Below, piece by piece: positions 1 through 12,588 of a stretch of 64,000 nt of DNA. The notes under the pieces are model-generated. The model was given only the letters and a program-made list of their open reading frames with translations. It was not told the DNA's origin and searched no databases. Source of the stretch: Ehretia macrophylla (lineage: Eukaryota > Streptophyta > Magnoliopsida > Boraginales > Ehretiaceae); contig CM075768.1 in the NCBI GenBank assembly GCA_037974665.1, forward strand, positions 4,676,501 through 4,740,500. The letters are read 5' to 3'. Position 1 is the stretch's first letter. Each line of letters starts with the position of its first letter. Made by a program: the position numbers and the translations under genes.

Positions 1-447
1 AGATTGCTTGGGCTAAATTTTGCGACAAGACAAGGGTTCATTATTAACAAAGAAAACTATTATGTTATGTCTCGAATTTATTTGCACTTGTTTGGACAAT
101 AAATTTTATAATTAAGGTAGAAGTCTTGGATGGCAAGTCTTGAGAAGTTTCCTAGTCAAGCAAGAACTCTTAGAAACCAAGTCGTCTTGGGGACTAAGTT
201 TTGTAAGCCTATAAATAGAGGTGAAGTTATTTACTGAGAGCATCCCAAAAATTTTGTAAAATGGGAATTTTAGAATTTGAGTGCTTATTCTCCAAACTTT
301 GTACTTCATCTATTAATAAAACTCTCTTCCTTTGCCCGTGTTTTTCCCGTTTTGGATTTTCCACGTAAATCATGGCATTCAGTTTGTGTAATCATTATTT
401 TTATATTGTCTACTTTACTCTTCTTATCTTGCTTGTTCTAATAAACT
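1..447 (+). mobile_element. Copia element A, 5' LTR (left-truncated by window)
   Basis: This is probably the 5' LTR of a Copia element whose gag follows directly. A TATA-like cctataaatagagg lies near 209-222, and aataaa near 315 could serve as a polyadenylation signal. It is followed near 449 by gtatccagagc, a decayed form of the tRNA-iMet primer site tggtatcagagc. The LTR start is outside the window or not recognisable, and the end is approximate. No ORF of interest lies in it. Confidence 0.55.
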
Positions 448-477
448 AGTATCCAGAGCACAAAAATCGATCTCTCA

Positions 478-955
478 ATTATGGCATTAGTAAAGTATGG
501 CATTCCATTGTTGGATCACAGTACCAGTTTTTTTGTTATGGCAAGTTAAGATGCAGGCAATTTTGACCCAAATGGATCTAGAAGAGACTTTGTTGGGAAT
601 TGAGAAGATGCCATCAACATGGGATTAAGCTATAAAGTCAAGTAAGGATCGTAAAGCTCTGTCTCAAATTTATTTGCATTTAACTAATGAAATTTTAAGA
701 GATGCCATAAAAGAAAAAATTGCTTCTAGTTTATGGACGAAATTAGAGACCTTACGTGTATCTAAAAGCTTCACTAACAAACTCCATATGAAGCAACATT
801 TATATTCTCATGTATGGCTAAGGGTACACCTACTCTCATTCATCTGAATGAATTTAAAGGAATTATTTTCGATTTAGAGAATATGGATGTTAAGTATGAT
901 GATGAGGATTTAGCCTTGATATTGTTTTGTTCTTTGCCTCCTTCCTATAAGAACT
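478..955 (+). pseudogene. Copia element A, gag N-terminal part (broken)
   Basis: Translation with frame changes gives a Copia gag of the UBN2/Retrotran_gag_2 type. Readable stretches include QAILTQMDLEETLLGIEKMP, SLWTKLETLRVSKSFTNKLH and LILFCSLPPSYKNL. In-frame stops and frameshifts make it non-functional. The frame stops at PSYKNL, where the large LTR element at 956 is inserted, and resumes at 20256 with LRDTMLYIHDNIMLDKV. This shows that the two parts were once one gene. Confidence 0.8.
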
Positions 956-3230
956 TGTGACGCTCGAGCCTCCAGCATACTTATTTTACTATTACATGTC
1001 TTTTGTGCATTTAAATGTATATTTATTTGCTTTAACTTGGCTACTACTCACAGTGCATTTTTTACTGTCTAATTTGCATGAATTCGTATTTTTTTCTAAG
1101 TTACAGGACTCATAGGAGGAATGAGAAAAATGAGATTTGGTGCATTGCATATTGTGATAGCGCATTTAGAAAATGTTTCTTATATCGTATGAATAGTAAA
1201 ACAATGTTAATGAACTAGCTAGTTAGAATTGAACTTTGGGGCTTTAAATTGAACTAGTCTTGCATCAATAGTATTAAAATTGCCAAACACCCTTAACATA
1301 TAACTTAAAAGACCTCCTTTGCACAACATATCACACCAAACAAATTAGAAAATTCCCTTAAAGTCCCCCAACCCACCCAACGGCATAGAGAGGAGAAAAC
1401 GAGGAGAAATCCTCTTCAAGCTAGTCATTCGGAGCTCAACCAAACAATCCTCAAGGGTTTTCCACCTCTCCCAATCCTTCTACAATCATCCTCTAGCATT
1501 GGTAAGGGAGAAATTGCATTTTATATAAACTTGAATAGTTAGGGTTTATATTGAAATTTTTGATTTGTTGAATATTGAATTATCTATAATTGTTAATGTT
1601 TAAAATGCCTCTTATTATGTTTGTAGAACATATTTATGAGATTGTATAGCTTTGTTGCTGGATAAATTGCTTAATCTTTTACATAAAGTTAGGGTTCTTG
1701 TAATGAAATTGAGGATTTTGTGAAATCTTGCACCCTAGCTTGATTGATTGCTAATTATGCTTGATTTAGGAGTAAATGAACCTAGATTATAGCTTTGAAT
1801 GGGTTAGAATTGCTTGAATTGTAAGATCATTTAGTTAAAGTCAGATTAATAGGTACTATTCACTTAGGACCAATGAAACGTGACCCGATACTAGTTTTGA
1901 CAATTGATATGGACCCTAGGGATGCTAAAACGATTGTACGATAAAAATTATTAAAATTTGAGATAGTTGAAAATTAATGTCTTAATTGCGTCTAAAATAG
2001 AAATCAATTAAAATAAGGTACCGGGGTGAGGTTTAGCGTGCTAATGGGTCTTAAATAAGTAGGATAGAGCTTAACGTACTTTTATGGCACTTAAATGATG
2101 CACGGGTAGAATACTTGTAGTTCAAACGCACTAAGGGGCAATCGCGGCTTTTGGGTTAAATGTGGTTTAAATTATAGTATTGTGATTCTAAAGGGTGCCA
2201 TAAAATATAATTAGATGTGTTAAATGGTTTGTTTGTGGAACTAGAATATTGTGTTTCAAATATATGGCAAATTGTCATAATAGACAAAGGGGAAAAGTGA
2301 TTAAGTGAACTTGAATGTTGAAATAGCTTACAGTTCTACTTATCATGATATTTTAATGATTATAGAGTTTTTTGTATATTGGTGATTGTCTTATAATTGG
2401 TTAGTGAAGTGTTTAAAGGCACTTGGGTAGTATATGTATCTTGATTATATTATTTATATTGTTTGTTAATTGTATTGTTTGTATGATGTCAAGATTATGA
2501 CTCGTATACTAGACTACTTGAATGATTTCTTGGATTGTATGTTAAAATTAAAGTATATGAATGTGATGTTTTACTACGGATGGAATTCTAGTAAATGTTG
2601 CATGTTAATTTAGTAAACTATAAAGTTAGCTAACCTAGTCAGATGATTAATGATTGTTGTAGTTAAAGAGTAATCGAAGTAATGTTTGACCTTATGTTCA
2701 AGGTAATTGAGAATGATGTGAAGCCAAATCTTGCATCCTGAAGCTTGGTAGAGGTGAATGAGTCTTCATCCTTATGTGCATAATAGTTTATTTTCTTGTT
2801 CATAGATTATGTGATTTATTATAATTGTTAAAGTAATGTGTGCTTATTGATTATATATTATGTGTGAGGGCACCTACTTTGTTGTTCCTCGATTATGTGA
2901 TTATTAGATTATCTTATTTGTTATCATCTTGAGTGCATTGCATTGTGGTTGTGCAACCATTTGGGCATGGTAGTGTCAGGAAAGCCGGATGACATCGGGC
3001 TTGCCGGTATACTTTAGCTACCATGGTTGCCCAATCCTTCTCTCGCTTGGGATGCCGCCCAGGGAGAGTTGGGTCGTAGGATTTTGGAGTATATCCGGAG
3101 TATACCCAACTTGGAGTTATAAGGGGTATGCCGGCTTATAGTTATCGGTATATTATTCTTCTAGATTTTTAGTTGTGGCTCGTGGTTCGTGGTACGAATT
3201 CAAGGTTTACTGGTATTCCTTAGTGTGTAA
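956..3230 (+). mobile_element. 5' LTR of the large element, first part
   Basis: It begins TGTGACGCTCGAGCC and aligns along its length with the 3' LTR that starts at 17115. I count roughly ten mismatches in the first 120 bases, so the pair is not young. Homology stops abruptly after gtgtgtaa at 3230, where plastid sequence begins. The matching 3' LTR continues ctcttgcttaggtcc, a short stretch missing here, so about 16-18 bases of LTR were lost when the plastid DNA inserted. Confidence 0.9.
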
Positions 3231-3548
3231 ATATGGCTGTGATCTGTCATTACGTGCGACTATCTCCACTATAGAAAGAAAAAGAAAGAAAAATAAAATC
3301 TGCTAGTAAATACTATAAAAAAAATAGGCTTTCTACTTATGCATCGTCTAAAACAACGATTTTTATCAACTGTAGCAAAGAAAGAAACTTCATAAAAGTG
3401 CCAAAGTCACTGAATGGGTAAGTCGCCAATCCTTGGACTATGTAATGTACTTTATCTGCTAGGTTATGGGCGGGCATTTTACCAAAGGTTTCTAATCTAC
3501 CCTTGTGTGATTCCTATTGAAGCATATACTCGGGGGGTGGGTGCAGGG

Positions 3549-3688
3549 CGGACCGGTGGAGTATTCACAGGGGGTACTGCAGAACATGTGCGATCCCCTT
3601 CTAATGGAAAAATCAAATTTAATGAGGATTTGGTTCATCCGACACGTACACATCATAGACATCCCGCTTTTCTATGTTCTATAGACTC
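3549..3688 (+). pseudogene. rpoC2: rpoC2 fragment (plastid RNA polymerase beta'' subunit), forward piece
   Basis: The translation contains [20 protein letters not shown] followed by [20 protein letters not shown], a conserved stretch of plastid RpoC2. It ends near SID at 3685, where the next piece of the same gene continues in reverse orientation. It is a short internal fragment with no start or stop of its own and belongs to the NUPT. Confidence 0.88.
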
Positions 3689-3861
3689 CAGTGGATTTCG
3701 TCGTCTGAGTCAGAATAAATATGTTTTCGAACCTTCTCTTTAAAATTCAAAGTGGATGTTCCCGCGCGAATCTCGGCAATCACTTGTTCGGATTCTACAT
3801 ATTGATCATTTTGAACTAAAAGAAAACTTTTGGGTGGAATATTCACATTATGTATAATATC
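3689..3861 (-). pseudogene. rpoC2: rpoC2 fragment, inverted piece
   Basis: Read on the minus strand it gives [20 protein letters not shown] and then [20 protein letters not shown], ending IHWSL. In intact RpoC2 this follows a few residues after the forward piece at 3549-3688. The two pieces are therefore neighbouring segments of one gene with the second inverted. A longer open frame over this stretch also runs into rps18 antisense sequence and has no meaning beyond the fragment. Confidence 0.88.
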
Positions 3862-4057
3862 TTCATTTATTAATGAACAGGGAAAAATACTATCTAGACG
3901 AGTAAATAGATTGACCTTGAAACAACAACGATTAATTACTATTGCTATAAAACAAGCCTGTATTTTATCTTTGTTACCTTTTCTCAATAATGAGAAACAA
4001 TTTGAAAGAACCGAGTCGGCCGCTAGAACTACAGGTCTTAGAACCAGCAATAACTAG
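3862..4057 (+). pseudogene. rps18: rps18 3' part (plastid ribosomal protein S18)
   Basis: The frame reads [20 protein letters not shown], then [20 protein letters not shown], and ends at a stop at 4055-4057. It is the C-terminal part of plastid S18. The N-terminus is missing because the sequence is joined to the inverted rpoC2 piece. It begins the collinear plastid block rps18-rpl20-rps12-clpP-psbB. Confidence 0.88.
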
Positions 4058-4298
4058 CCTTACTCTTTATTCACTTGAATCATAATTCCAATCCAAACTC
4101 AAGGGCGGATTGGTGTTTTTTTGTTTGAAAAATCCGAGAATCTAGATTTGATTATCGTGTCGTAAGAAAAAAAACAAATCGGAAAAGAAGAAAACTTTTT
4201 TTTATTGAACGTGTTTATTCATTTTGAATATTTTAGCATATTTTCTCATAGTAATTTCTATTCTAGCCTCCCGGAGTTAATTCTCCGGGGAACTCTGT

Positions 4299-4672
4299 TT
4301 AAATTATTCTGGTGGATTCTTTCCAATCTACTTCTTTTATGATCTCGTTGGAAATCATATAAAGACAATTCCTATTGGATATAGCTATTTGTGCAAGTAT
4401 TTTACGATTAAGAAGCAGCTGTTTCTTGTACAGATCGTGTATTAATCTACTATAACTATAGGATACTCCCATTTCGCGAATTACTATGTTTATTTGAGTG
4501 ATCCATAATCGACGAAAATTTCTCTTTTGCCTATCCCTATCCCGATGAGCCGAAACCAAAGCTCTTATTTTCTGTTGAGTAATAGTTCGAGTAAGTCTTG
4601 AATGAGCCCCTCGAAAGCTTGATGCAAATAAACGAATTTTTGTTCTACGTATCCCCGTTTAATTCTGGTCAT
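4299..4672 (-). pseudogene. rpl20: rpl20 (plastid ribosomal protein L20), frameshifted
   Basis: The minus strand starts MTRIKRGY at 4672. A small deletion then removes the basic stretch that normally follows and shifts the frame. The remainder reads correctly in another frame ([17 protein letters not shown]) and then as [20 protein letters not shown] through to [15 protein letters not shown], with the stop at 4299-4301. Orientation opposite to rps18 is the normal plastid arrangement. Non-functional. Confidence 0.9.
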
Positions 4673-5431
4673 TGAATAAATGAAACTTTGACGAATAACT
4701 AATTGATTTCCTCTCTTTCAATTATTATTTTCCCCTTTCCTAGTTGATTAATAACAAAACAGATTTTTCCAATGTATAAAATAAAAATTCCAATGGCTTT
4801 GGCTACTATAACCTTCCCAACCACGATTTTTTTTAGGTATTTCACTATTGAATAAGAAATTGTCTTCTGCTAGGTGTCAAAAATATAGTAAATAAAAAAA
4901 AATAGAAATGGATAAAGAAATAGTGGGTTCCATCGTTTCTATGGTTACTTCTTAAACGGTGAGGTCTTTTCTATACACCGGAGCCTTTACTTATTTAATC
5001 AATGTTATTGGTAACTTGTATAGTTTACACTCTTTGGCTCTACCCATGAATTATCCAGTAATAGGTCTTTCACAATGAGATCTACTTATACAGTAACGGT
5101 ATTTAATTATGAAAGTTAGCTGGGTAGCTGACCCTCTTAGTCCGTTCTTGCCAGAGTGGGGGTCTAATCTTTATGTTTTTTAAATAAGATTTCCTTCGCT
5201 TAATGGATAACCATTTGCTACCAATGGAGAATTGCCTCTCATCTTAAATAGAGGTGATTGTATTTGCACCAATGGAAACCATAAATTTCATACACAATGA
5301 AGAGATATGATAGATTTTCTTATTTTTAAATAGTGAATGAAGTTCCTTCTTCAATTCTATCCTATTCACCGGTACTAATCATTGATACTGGAAAAGTCAT
5401 TTTCTTGCTTTTGTGCCAGCTCATGATCTAA

Positions 5432-5556
5432 ACAAGTCGCACATACACCCTAGTACATGTTCCTCGGTGTTGAGGGCATCCCCGAAGAGCGGTGGATTTC
5501 ATGACATTTCTCATTGGCTGTCTTATATTTCTAATAAGTTGTTTAATAGTTGGCAT
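5432..5556 (-). pseudogene. rps12: rps12 first exon (trans-spliced plastid S12), decayed
   Basis: The minus strand from ATG at 5556 reads [20 protein letters not shown], then [20 protein letters not shown] and LV. This is the separate 5' exon of the trans-spliced rps12 gene. Several substitutions are C-to-T or G-to-A changes relative to the usual protein. It sits between rpl20 and clpP as in the plastome. Confidence 0.88.
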
Positions 5557-5702
5557 CTTGAATTGTATACATAATGAATGGGCTGGTTTAGATTAATCCT
5601 AACCGGATGATTTGATTATGAATTACTTCCATTTAATAGAAATTAAATTCGGAGATAAAATCTCAAATCATGGATTTGCGCGAAATCTATGTTATGTTAT
5701 TT

Positions 5703-7686
5703 TCATTCAACCGCTACAAGATCAACAATTCCATAAGCTTGGGCTTCTGTTGTTGACATAAAAACATCTCTTTCCATATCTTCGGATACAACCCATAATG
5801 GTTTGCCTGTTCTTTGTACATAAACCCTTGTGAGGGTTTCACGCAGTTTCAGCAGTTCTTCCACTTCCAGGATAAATTCTCCCGTTTGTGCCTCATAAAA
5901 AGAACTAGCAGGTTGATGGATCATTACCCTGATGATCATAATAAAAAATTCCTCTATCTTCCATGATGAAGCGAAGAGAAAAGAAAGATAAAAATAATAA
6001 GAAAAAAAGATAGAATTGAACAACCGTACGGGCATCATTTGTGCATTGCATACGGCTCTACAATAAAATTGACCTTTACCCTCCATTGAAGAAAAATAGA
6101 ATATATCAAACCCAGAAGATAGGTAAATGATCAAAATGCCACCCTTCCTTTCGGAGGAATTAAAAAATACTATGATGGCTCCGTTGTTGTATATATTTAT
6201 TTTTTTGTCTATGATTCAGCAATCCCAAAGTTTCTTTTTGATTCGATCAAAATCTAGTTTTTTTTTTTTTGCACTCTTTCATAACATAAATCTTGTTAAG
6301 AGCCACCCGATGTGAAAACAAAAAAGTTTGTGATGCTGAACTGGACTCCCGATAGATAAGAGAAAATCGGAAATACCTTTATCTCATACTACTCTCTCGA
6401 TACATAATCTAATGTTTTGGAAAAACAATTCAAAAAAATTTCTCATATCGAATTCGAAGTACCATGCTATTATTACTTAATATTCATATGGCGAAGGCAT
6501 AGTCTTCTTTTTTCTCTCAAATAAAAACCTCATGGGCGCCAAGCGTGAGGGAATGCTATATGTTTGGTAATGTCTCCTCCGACCAGGATAAAATATCCCA
6601 TTGAAGCGGCTAATCCCATGCATATTGTATGGACATCTAGTTGCACAAATTGCATAGTATTATAAATAGCTATTCCATGTATTACCTATCCCCCGGGAGA
6701 GTTTATAAACAAATATAGATCCTTGGTATCATCCTCAATACTAAGATATACCATAAGACCAATAAGTTGATTCGAGATCTCGCTATCAACCTCTTGACCA
6801 AAAAAAAGTAATCTTTCTCGATAAAGTTGGTTGATTAGGGTAAAATTGTATCCCTTAGGAACCGTACATGCATCTTTTGATGCATACGGTTCAAAAAAAT
6901 TGCGAAAAAAAAAAAAAAGAATCTATGTATAGATTCCAGTCCTCTTTCTTTTTTATAGCAGGATTTTTCTGACTTCTAACGAAAGGGCTTTTTCTTCTAT
7001 TTTTCAGTTTTGACTCATTTCTCTTATAATAGAAAAAAGTCACTAAACCTCTCGAATTAACTTCCCATTGATGTATTCTTTCATCGAGATTCAATGCAAA
7101 TCACGATGGTATTTTTTTGTTCCTGAATGGGTCTCTTTCATCTTTTTAGGTTTATGCTCTACTCCGGGTAAAGATCCGCCCGATTTTGATTTGCACATAT
7201 AGGACAAATGTTCTTTTACCATTTCTTTTTGTTATTACTTTCTTTTTTTTTTTCAATTCCAATTTATTTCATACCTTCCACCAAGTATTTATTAACAGTT
7301 TGAGATCACCTCGCTTAGAAAATAGGATCTCTTTAGAAAACAAATAAGAAATAGGAATAGTAGATATATTACCAATTGGGTTTTTTTATAAACGGAGCCT
7401 GGATACTTCATTTTTTAGTCCAACTAAGCCAACAATAAATTAGTCTAATTGATAATAGTATAGTAATAGAATCCCCCAAAAATGGATCTAATTACACTTC
7501 GCGCTCCAACGTTTTGACGATTCAATTAATCTTTCTTGGGCGAACCAGAGGATATCTCGATCGGGGGAGAGAACGGGGAAATCCCATATGACCCAATATA
7601 TCTGACAAGTCGCACTATACGTCAACCCAAGATGCATCTTCCTCTCCAGGACTCCGGAAATGTACTTTTAGAACACCAATAGGCAT
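5703..7686 (-). pseudogene. clpP: clpP (plastid ClpP1 protease subunit), three exons, broken
   Basis: All three exons and both introns are present on the minus strand. Exon 1 (about 7686-7619) starts MPIGVLKVHFRSPGEEDASW. Exon 2 (about 6835-6535) contains [20 protein letters not shown] and NSPGG followed by a stop where Trp is usual. It ends in FPHA. Exon 3 (about 5930-5703) runs [19 protein letters not shown] to GIVDLVAVE and the stop. Ser and His catalytic regions are recognisable (CMGLAASMG and MIHQPASS). The in-frame stop shows it is dead. Confidence 0.92.
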
Positions 7687-8135
7687 TAAATGAAAGAAAA
7701 AGGACTAAGTACTATATTTCACTTTGATGTGGAAACGTAAAAATATGGTTTTATTGTCTTTATAATATTTTCTTTTATTGTATTTATTTTATCCATAGAT
7801 TAGAAAAATTCATAAAGAAAGACAGACTGAATAAAGTCAAATTATTGCGAATACGGTCTTCTAATGATGAATAAGTATGGACACATTTGCTCATAGAAAA
7901 TGGTATCAACCCCCCCCCCCATTGCGTATTGGTACTTATCGAGTATAGAACAAATCTGCTTCTCTTTGTTCCTACGAACAGAATTGTTCCATTATTACCA
8001 ACATAATAAAACAAATATTAATCGTTGTTCTGAAATAATCCACTGAACAGTGGAGGTTTATAGGATAATCATAGTATATTCCAATGTAATAAAGTTACGT
8101 AGTGTCTATTTATTTTTGAGAAAGGGGTATTTTCT
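7687..8135. other. clpP-psbB plastid spacer
   Basis: This is the spacer between clpP and psbB in normal plastid order. It includes a run of ten C at 7911-7920. An open frame of 76 codons on the minus strand has no resemblance to a plastid gene that I recognise. Plastid promoter elements are probably present but inert in the nucleus. Confidence 0.7.
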
Positions 8136-9662
<1,527 letters not shown>

Positions 9663-10004
9663 TAATTAGGAAAACAAAATTTTGAGATTCAAATCCAAGA
9701 ATCGTTCATGAATTCGCAATCAGCAATCAGTAGTTAATGGTTCCAATTTGTCATAAATTTTGACTTTTCCGACGGAAAATCCACATTTTCTTTTTCATTC
9801 AATAGAAAAGTGAGAGAGTTTTTAGCATTGTGGATTTAGTTTGAGATACTATACAATAAATAGAAGGGATGGATCAAATCAAATAACAAGGGGGAATGAT
9901 TTCTTTTAGGAAAAGGGTTAAATAAAATAGGACTCAAGATGCAAGTACAATAAAAAAAGCGGTTCAGTAATCCAGGAATATTTTCATCTATTTTGTATCA
10001 TTTT
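9663..10004. other. Plastid-derived spacer downstream of psbB
   Basis: AT-rich sequence follows the psbB stop. I could not find psbT, psbN or psbH, which normally come next. The next identifiable item is trnC-GCA, which in most plastomes lies far away beside rpoB. A junction between distant plastid segments must therefore lie in this stretch. Confidence 0.6.
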
Positions 10005-10075
10005 GGAGGCATGGCCAAGTGGTAAGGCGGGGGACTGCAAATCCTTTTTCCTCAGTTCAAATCCGGGTGTCGCCT
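10005..10075 (+). tRNA. trnC-GCA: trnC-GCA, plastid-derived, mutated
   Basis: A 71-base tRNA-Cys sequence can be folded: acceptor GGAGGCA with TGTCGCC, anticodon loop ACTGCAAAT with anticodon GCA, T-loop GGTTCAAATCC-like (here AGTTCAAATCC). Position 3 of the acceptor stem appears changed (A where C is usual), giving a mismatch. Being inside a NUPT it is probably not expressed as a functional tRNA. Confidence 0.85.
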
Positions 10076-10655
10076 GATCAACAAAAGACTCGAAATATCT
10101 TCTTATGTTCTGTTGATATAACTCGCCGAATTATTCCCCAGCAGAAGCAGAGGAAAGGACTGTTCATACTTGTTTACTTCTCAGCATCTGGTCTGGGTGG
10201 GGGTTTTCTAAAAAAATATAAATCCTTGCATCTAGGATTCAAAGAAATATTATATATAGTAATAGTAGAGGGGCTATCAAGACTTTGGGATTCCCTTCTA
10301 CTACTAAAGTCGTGTCTAATGACTGGATCTTGAACTAGATTGGAGAGCCTGATAGGAAAACGAATTCAATTAATCGTTGTAGTTGTAGAAGGGGGTGGAA
10401 GATACTTTATATACGACGAACTTGCATTGTTCAAACAACTATTCAAAGTTCCTAGAGCTCCTTGTAAGGCTTGTTGAAAAACCCATTGTCGTACTTGATT
10501 AATCGCCCTTTACTGTTGAATTGAGATGGGACGATTCTTTGAATCAAAGAATGATCAATAATATCAAGGTATATTGTCTCCTACTTAGACTGATAAATCC
10601 AAGAAAAATTATTATATCCTCGATTCAACGGAGAGAAATAAGTTTGGATATAATG
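10076..10655. other. Plastid-like stretch, not assigned
   Basis: This stretch lies between trnC and trnI-CAU and looks plastid-like in composition. It has an open frame of 104 codons at 10019-10333 that begins inside trnC and resembles no protein I know. I could not place the sequence in a known plastid gene or spacer by eye. Confidence 0.45.
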
Positions 10656-10718
10656 CTGATTGAACCTACGAATTCGCCAATTATAAGTTGGGCGCTTTAA
10701 CCATTCAACCATGGATGC
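10656..10718 (-). tRNA. trnI-CAU: trnI-CAU, plastid-derived, 3'-damaged, anticodon changed
   Basis: On the minus strand from 10718 the sequence begins GCATCCATGGTTGAATGG, as in plastid trnI-CAU. The anticodon loop reads CTTATAA where CTCATAA is expected, so CAT has become TAT. The 3' end after the T-loop is altered and the acceptor is incomplete. It lies just upstream of the ycf2 start, as in the plastid inverted repeat. Pseudo-tRNA. Confidence 0.82.
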
Positions 10719-10806
10719 TTAGCGAGGATCCTCGTACACGGTGCATAACCAAATTCCAATTGAAATGAAATATTTAGGATAAATCAATGCAATTTAGGAG
10801 GAATCA

Positions 10807-11000
10807 ATGAAAGGACATCAATTCAAATCTTGGATTTTTGAATTGAGTACACCTTACACCACGATTTTGAATCAAAAGAGAGATCTCAAGAAATGGCAGA
10901 TATATTCACTCTATCAATAACCGAGCTGGATCTGGTGTATCATAAGGGATTTGGCTTTTCTATTGATTCCTACAGATTGGATCAAAAACAATTCTTGAAT
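10807..11000 (+). pseudogene. ycf2: ycf2 N-terminal pieces, internally deleted
   Basis: ATG at 10807 gives [13 protein letters not shown], the ycf2 N-terminus. The sequence then jumps, in a shifted frame, to YTLHHDFES and [20 protein letters not shown], which lie hundreds of residues further on in intact Ycf2. A large internal deletion is therefore present. The piece ends at DQKQFLN near 11000, where a third part of ycf2 follows in reverse. Confidence 0.88.
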
Positions 11001-11667
11001 TATGAATGTCAACTAAGTATCGTAAGTAAATTACTCCCGGTTGTTCAATCATTTGATAACCAGAGTCATTCTTTGATAAATGATCACTATAAGTCAGACT
11101 CAATAGAATTTGATCAATCCTTTTTTCTATCGTTAAGGTGGAGAACTGAACCAAGAATTCTCTTTCTTCATCATCAATTGAATCACTGTTCGCGACCCAG
11201 GATTCTATTTTATCATCAATCCAATCCCCGTTCACGTTTTTTCTTTTTCTTACCAATGAATAGATCTCTTTACTTATATGACTTAGATGTCTCGTATTTC
11301 TTGAAAAAGTGATTCGATTAATGGGATTTGGTATGAGATCGATGAGATTGATATTCAAATATTTCTTCTTAGAACGTATTAATTTGACCCCATAAGCGGG
11401 ACCAAGCATGTTGCCGCCAGAAGCAGAATCCCGTATTTATTCTAGAGAATATCCTAATTGTTCCAGACCAACTAGAAAGAGATTCTTTAACCAGAAAGAA
11501 TTCGGTTCAGATGTAGGATACCTATCCAGAAGTTTTCACAACTCAATCATAGATGATGGAATCATCAAAGATTTGACCTTTTCGAACTCTATCTGTAACT
11601 CACTAGAGGCCCGGGAAACAAAAAGAAGATGTGTACGAACGAGATATCCAGCAACAAGAAGACATCT
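11001..11667 (-). pseudogene. ycf2: ycf2 internal piece, inverted
   Basis: The minus strand reads [10 protein letters not shown] near the right end, then [60 protein letters not shown] and [18 protein letters not shown]. This is the region before the ATPase-like part of Ycf2. It abuts the forward ycf2 piece at about 11000 and the retrotransposon LTR at 11667/11668. The join near 11000 shows a few shared bases. Confidence 0.9.
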
Positions 11668-12574
11668 AGTCCTTGGGGAATTACCTTATATCTTTTTTAT
11701 ATGTACATCTCGCTTGGTCCCTAAGTCCTTGGAAAGTTATATGTGATTGTTACCTTTTTTGTATTCTTTACTATGTTAAGTAGCTTGTATAATTGTATTG
11801 TGTGTTATATTGTTATCATTTCTTTTAGATTGCTTATTATAATTGTTTTACGGTGGTTGACTATTGTATTACACGATACTATTTTTCCAAACTCCCCGAT
11901 TAAAAGCTCTCTCCCTCACTGGGCATACGTGTTTGTATGCTCACTCCTTCTTTCTAACTATTTCAGGTTCGCTGCCTTTGGAGCCTAAGGAAAATAAAGC
12001 TCGAGAGTCTCTTTGAGTAGATGTCCTAGCCTTACTTGATCATTTTATGTAAGTTTGTGATAATTATGTTCTTTTGAGGCCTGCGTGCCTTGTATATATT
12101 TGTTGTTGTAAGAATGTAACAAGTAAAAGTTAACCTAGTATTTCGACATGTAATAACTTAAGGAATTACTTTATTGTCTAATTTGCTTGCATGCTTGTGT
12201 GAATTGAGATGGAAAATGATTGAAAGATTTAACCTTTGGGTAGATTAAGTAGAGAATATTAGAGTAGTATGATAACCAAACTCATGACTTAGGAATTCTA
12301 TGACTATCTGTATACTTGTTGTAATCTTTTATTGAGGTCCAAGGCTCGGATGGCCTTGAGAAGTTGTTGCATTTGATCATAAAGGAGGATAGAACTGTTA
12401 AGGAGAGTGGTTATGGGGTTGTGGTAAAATATTATGTGATCAGGTAAATTGATAGTCCTATAAACAGGGAAAGCTCCATCCGTTTTTCCTAAATTCTGTG
12501 CCTGGGTTTGGATTTGGGTTGAGATTAGTTTGATTAATAGAGGTTCCAGTTCTATGAGGAATCGGGGCGTTACA
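11668..12574 (+). mobile_element. 5' LTR of the large element, second part
   Basis: Homology with the 3' LTR resumes at agtccttgggg (11668) and runs to GGGGCGTTACA at 12574. It contains the CTAAGTCCTTGGAAAGTTAT and GGGCATACGTGTTTGTATGC regions also seen at 19390 and 19605. Together with 956-3230 it restores an LTR of about 3.1 kb. Confidence 0.9.
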
Positions 12575-12576
12575 GT

Positions 12577-12588
12577 TGGTATCAGAGC
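12577..12588 (+). other. Primer-binding site (tRNA-iMet type)
   Basis: TGGTATCAGAGC begins two bases after the LTR end. It is a perfect complement to the 3' end of plant initiator tRNA-Met, the usual minus-strand primer of many plant LTR elements. Confidence 0.92.

Noticed and set aside
3414-3743. Open frame of 109 codons starting [10 protein letters not shown]
   Set aside because: The middle is an rpoC2 fragment and both ends are unrelated rearranged plastid sequence; no complete protein.
5951-6134. N-terminal extension of the clpP exon 3 frame ([13 protein letters not shown]...)
   Set aside because: It is clpP intron sequence read through; the exon begins at [10 protein letters not shown].
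10005-10075. trnC-GCA as an active nuclear tRNA gene
   Set aside because: It lies in a decayed plastid insert, has an acceptor-stem mismatch and no evident terminator context for RNA polymerase III beyond a short T run.
10893-11312. Open frame of 139 codons on the plus strand
   Set aside because: It begins as real ycf2 but after residue 36 reads antisense of an inverted ycf2 piece, so it is a chimera without function.
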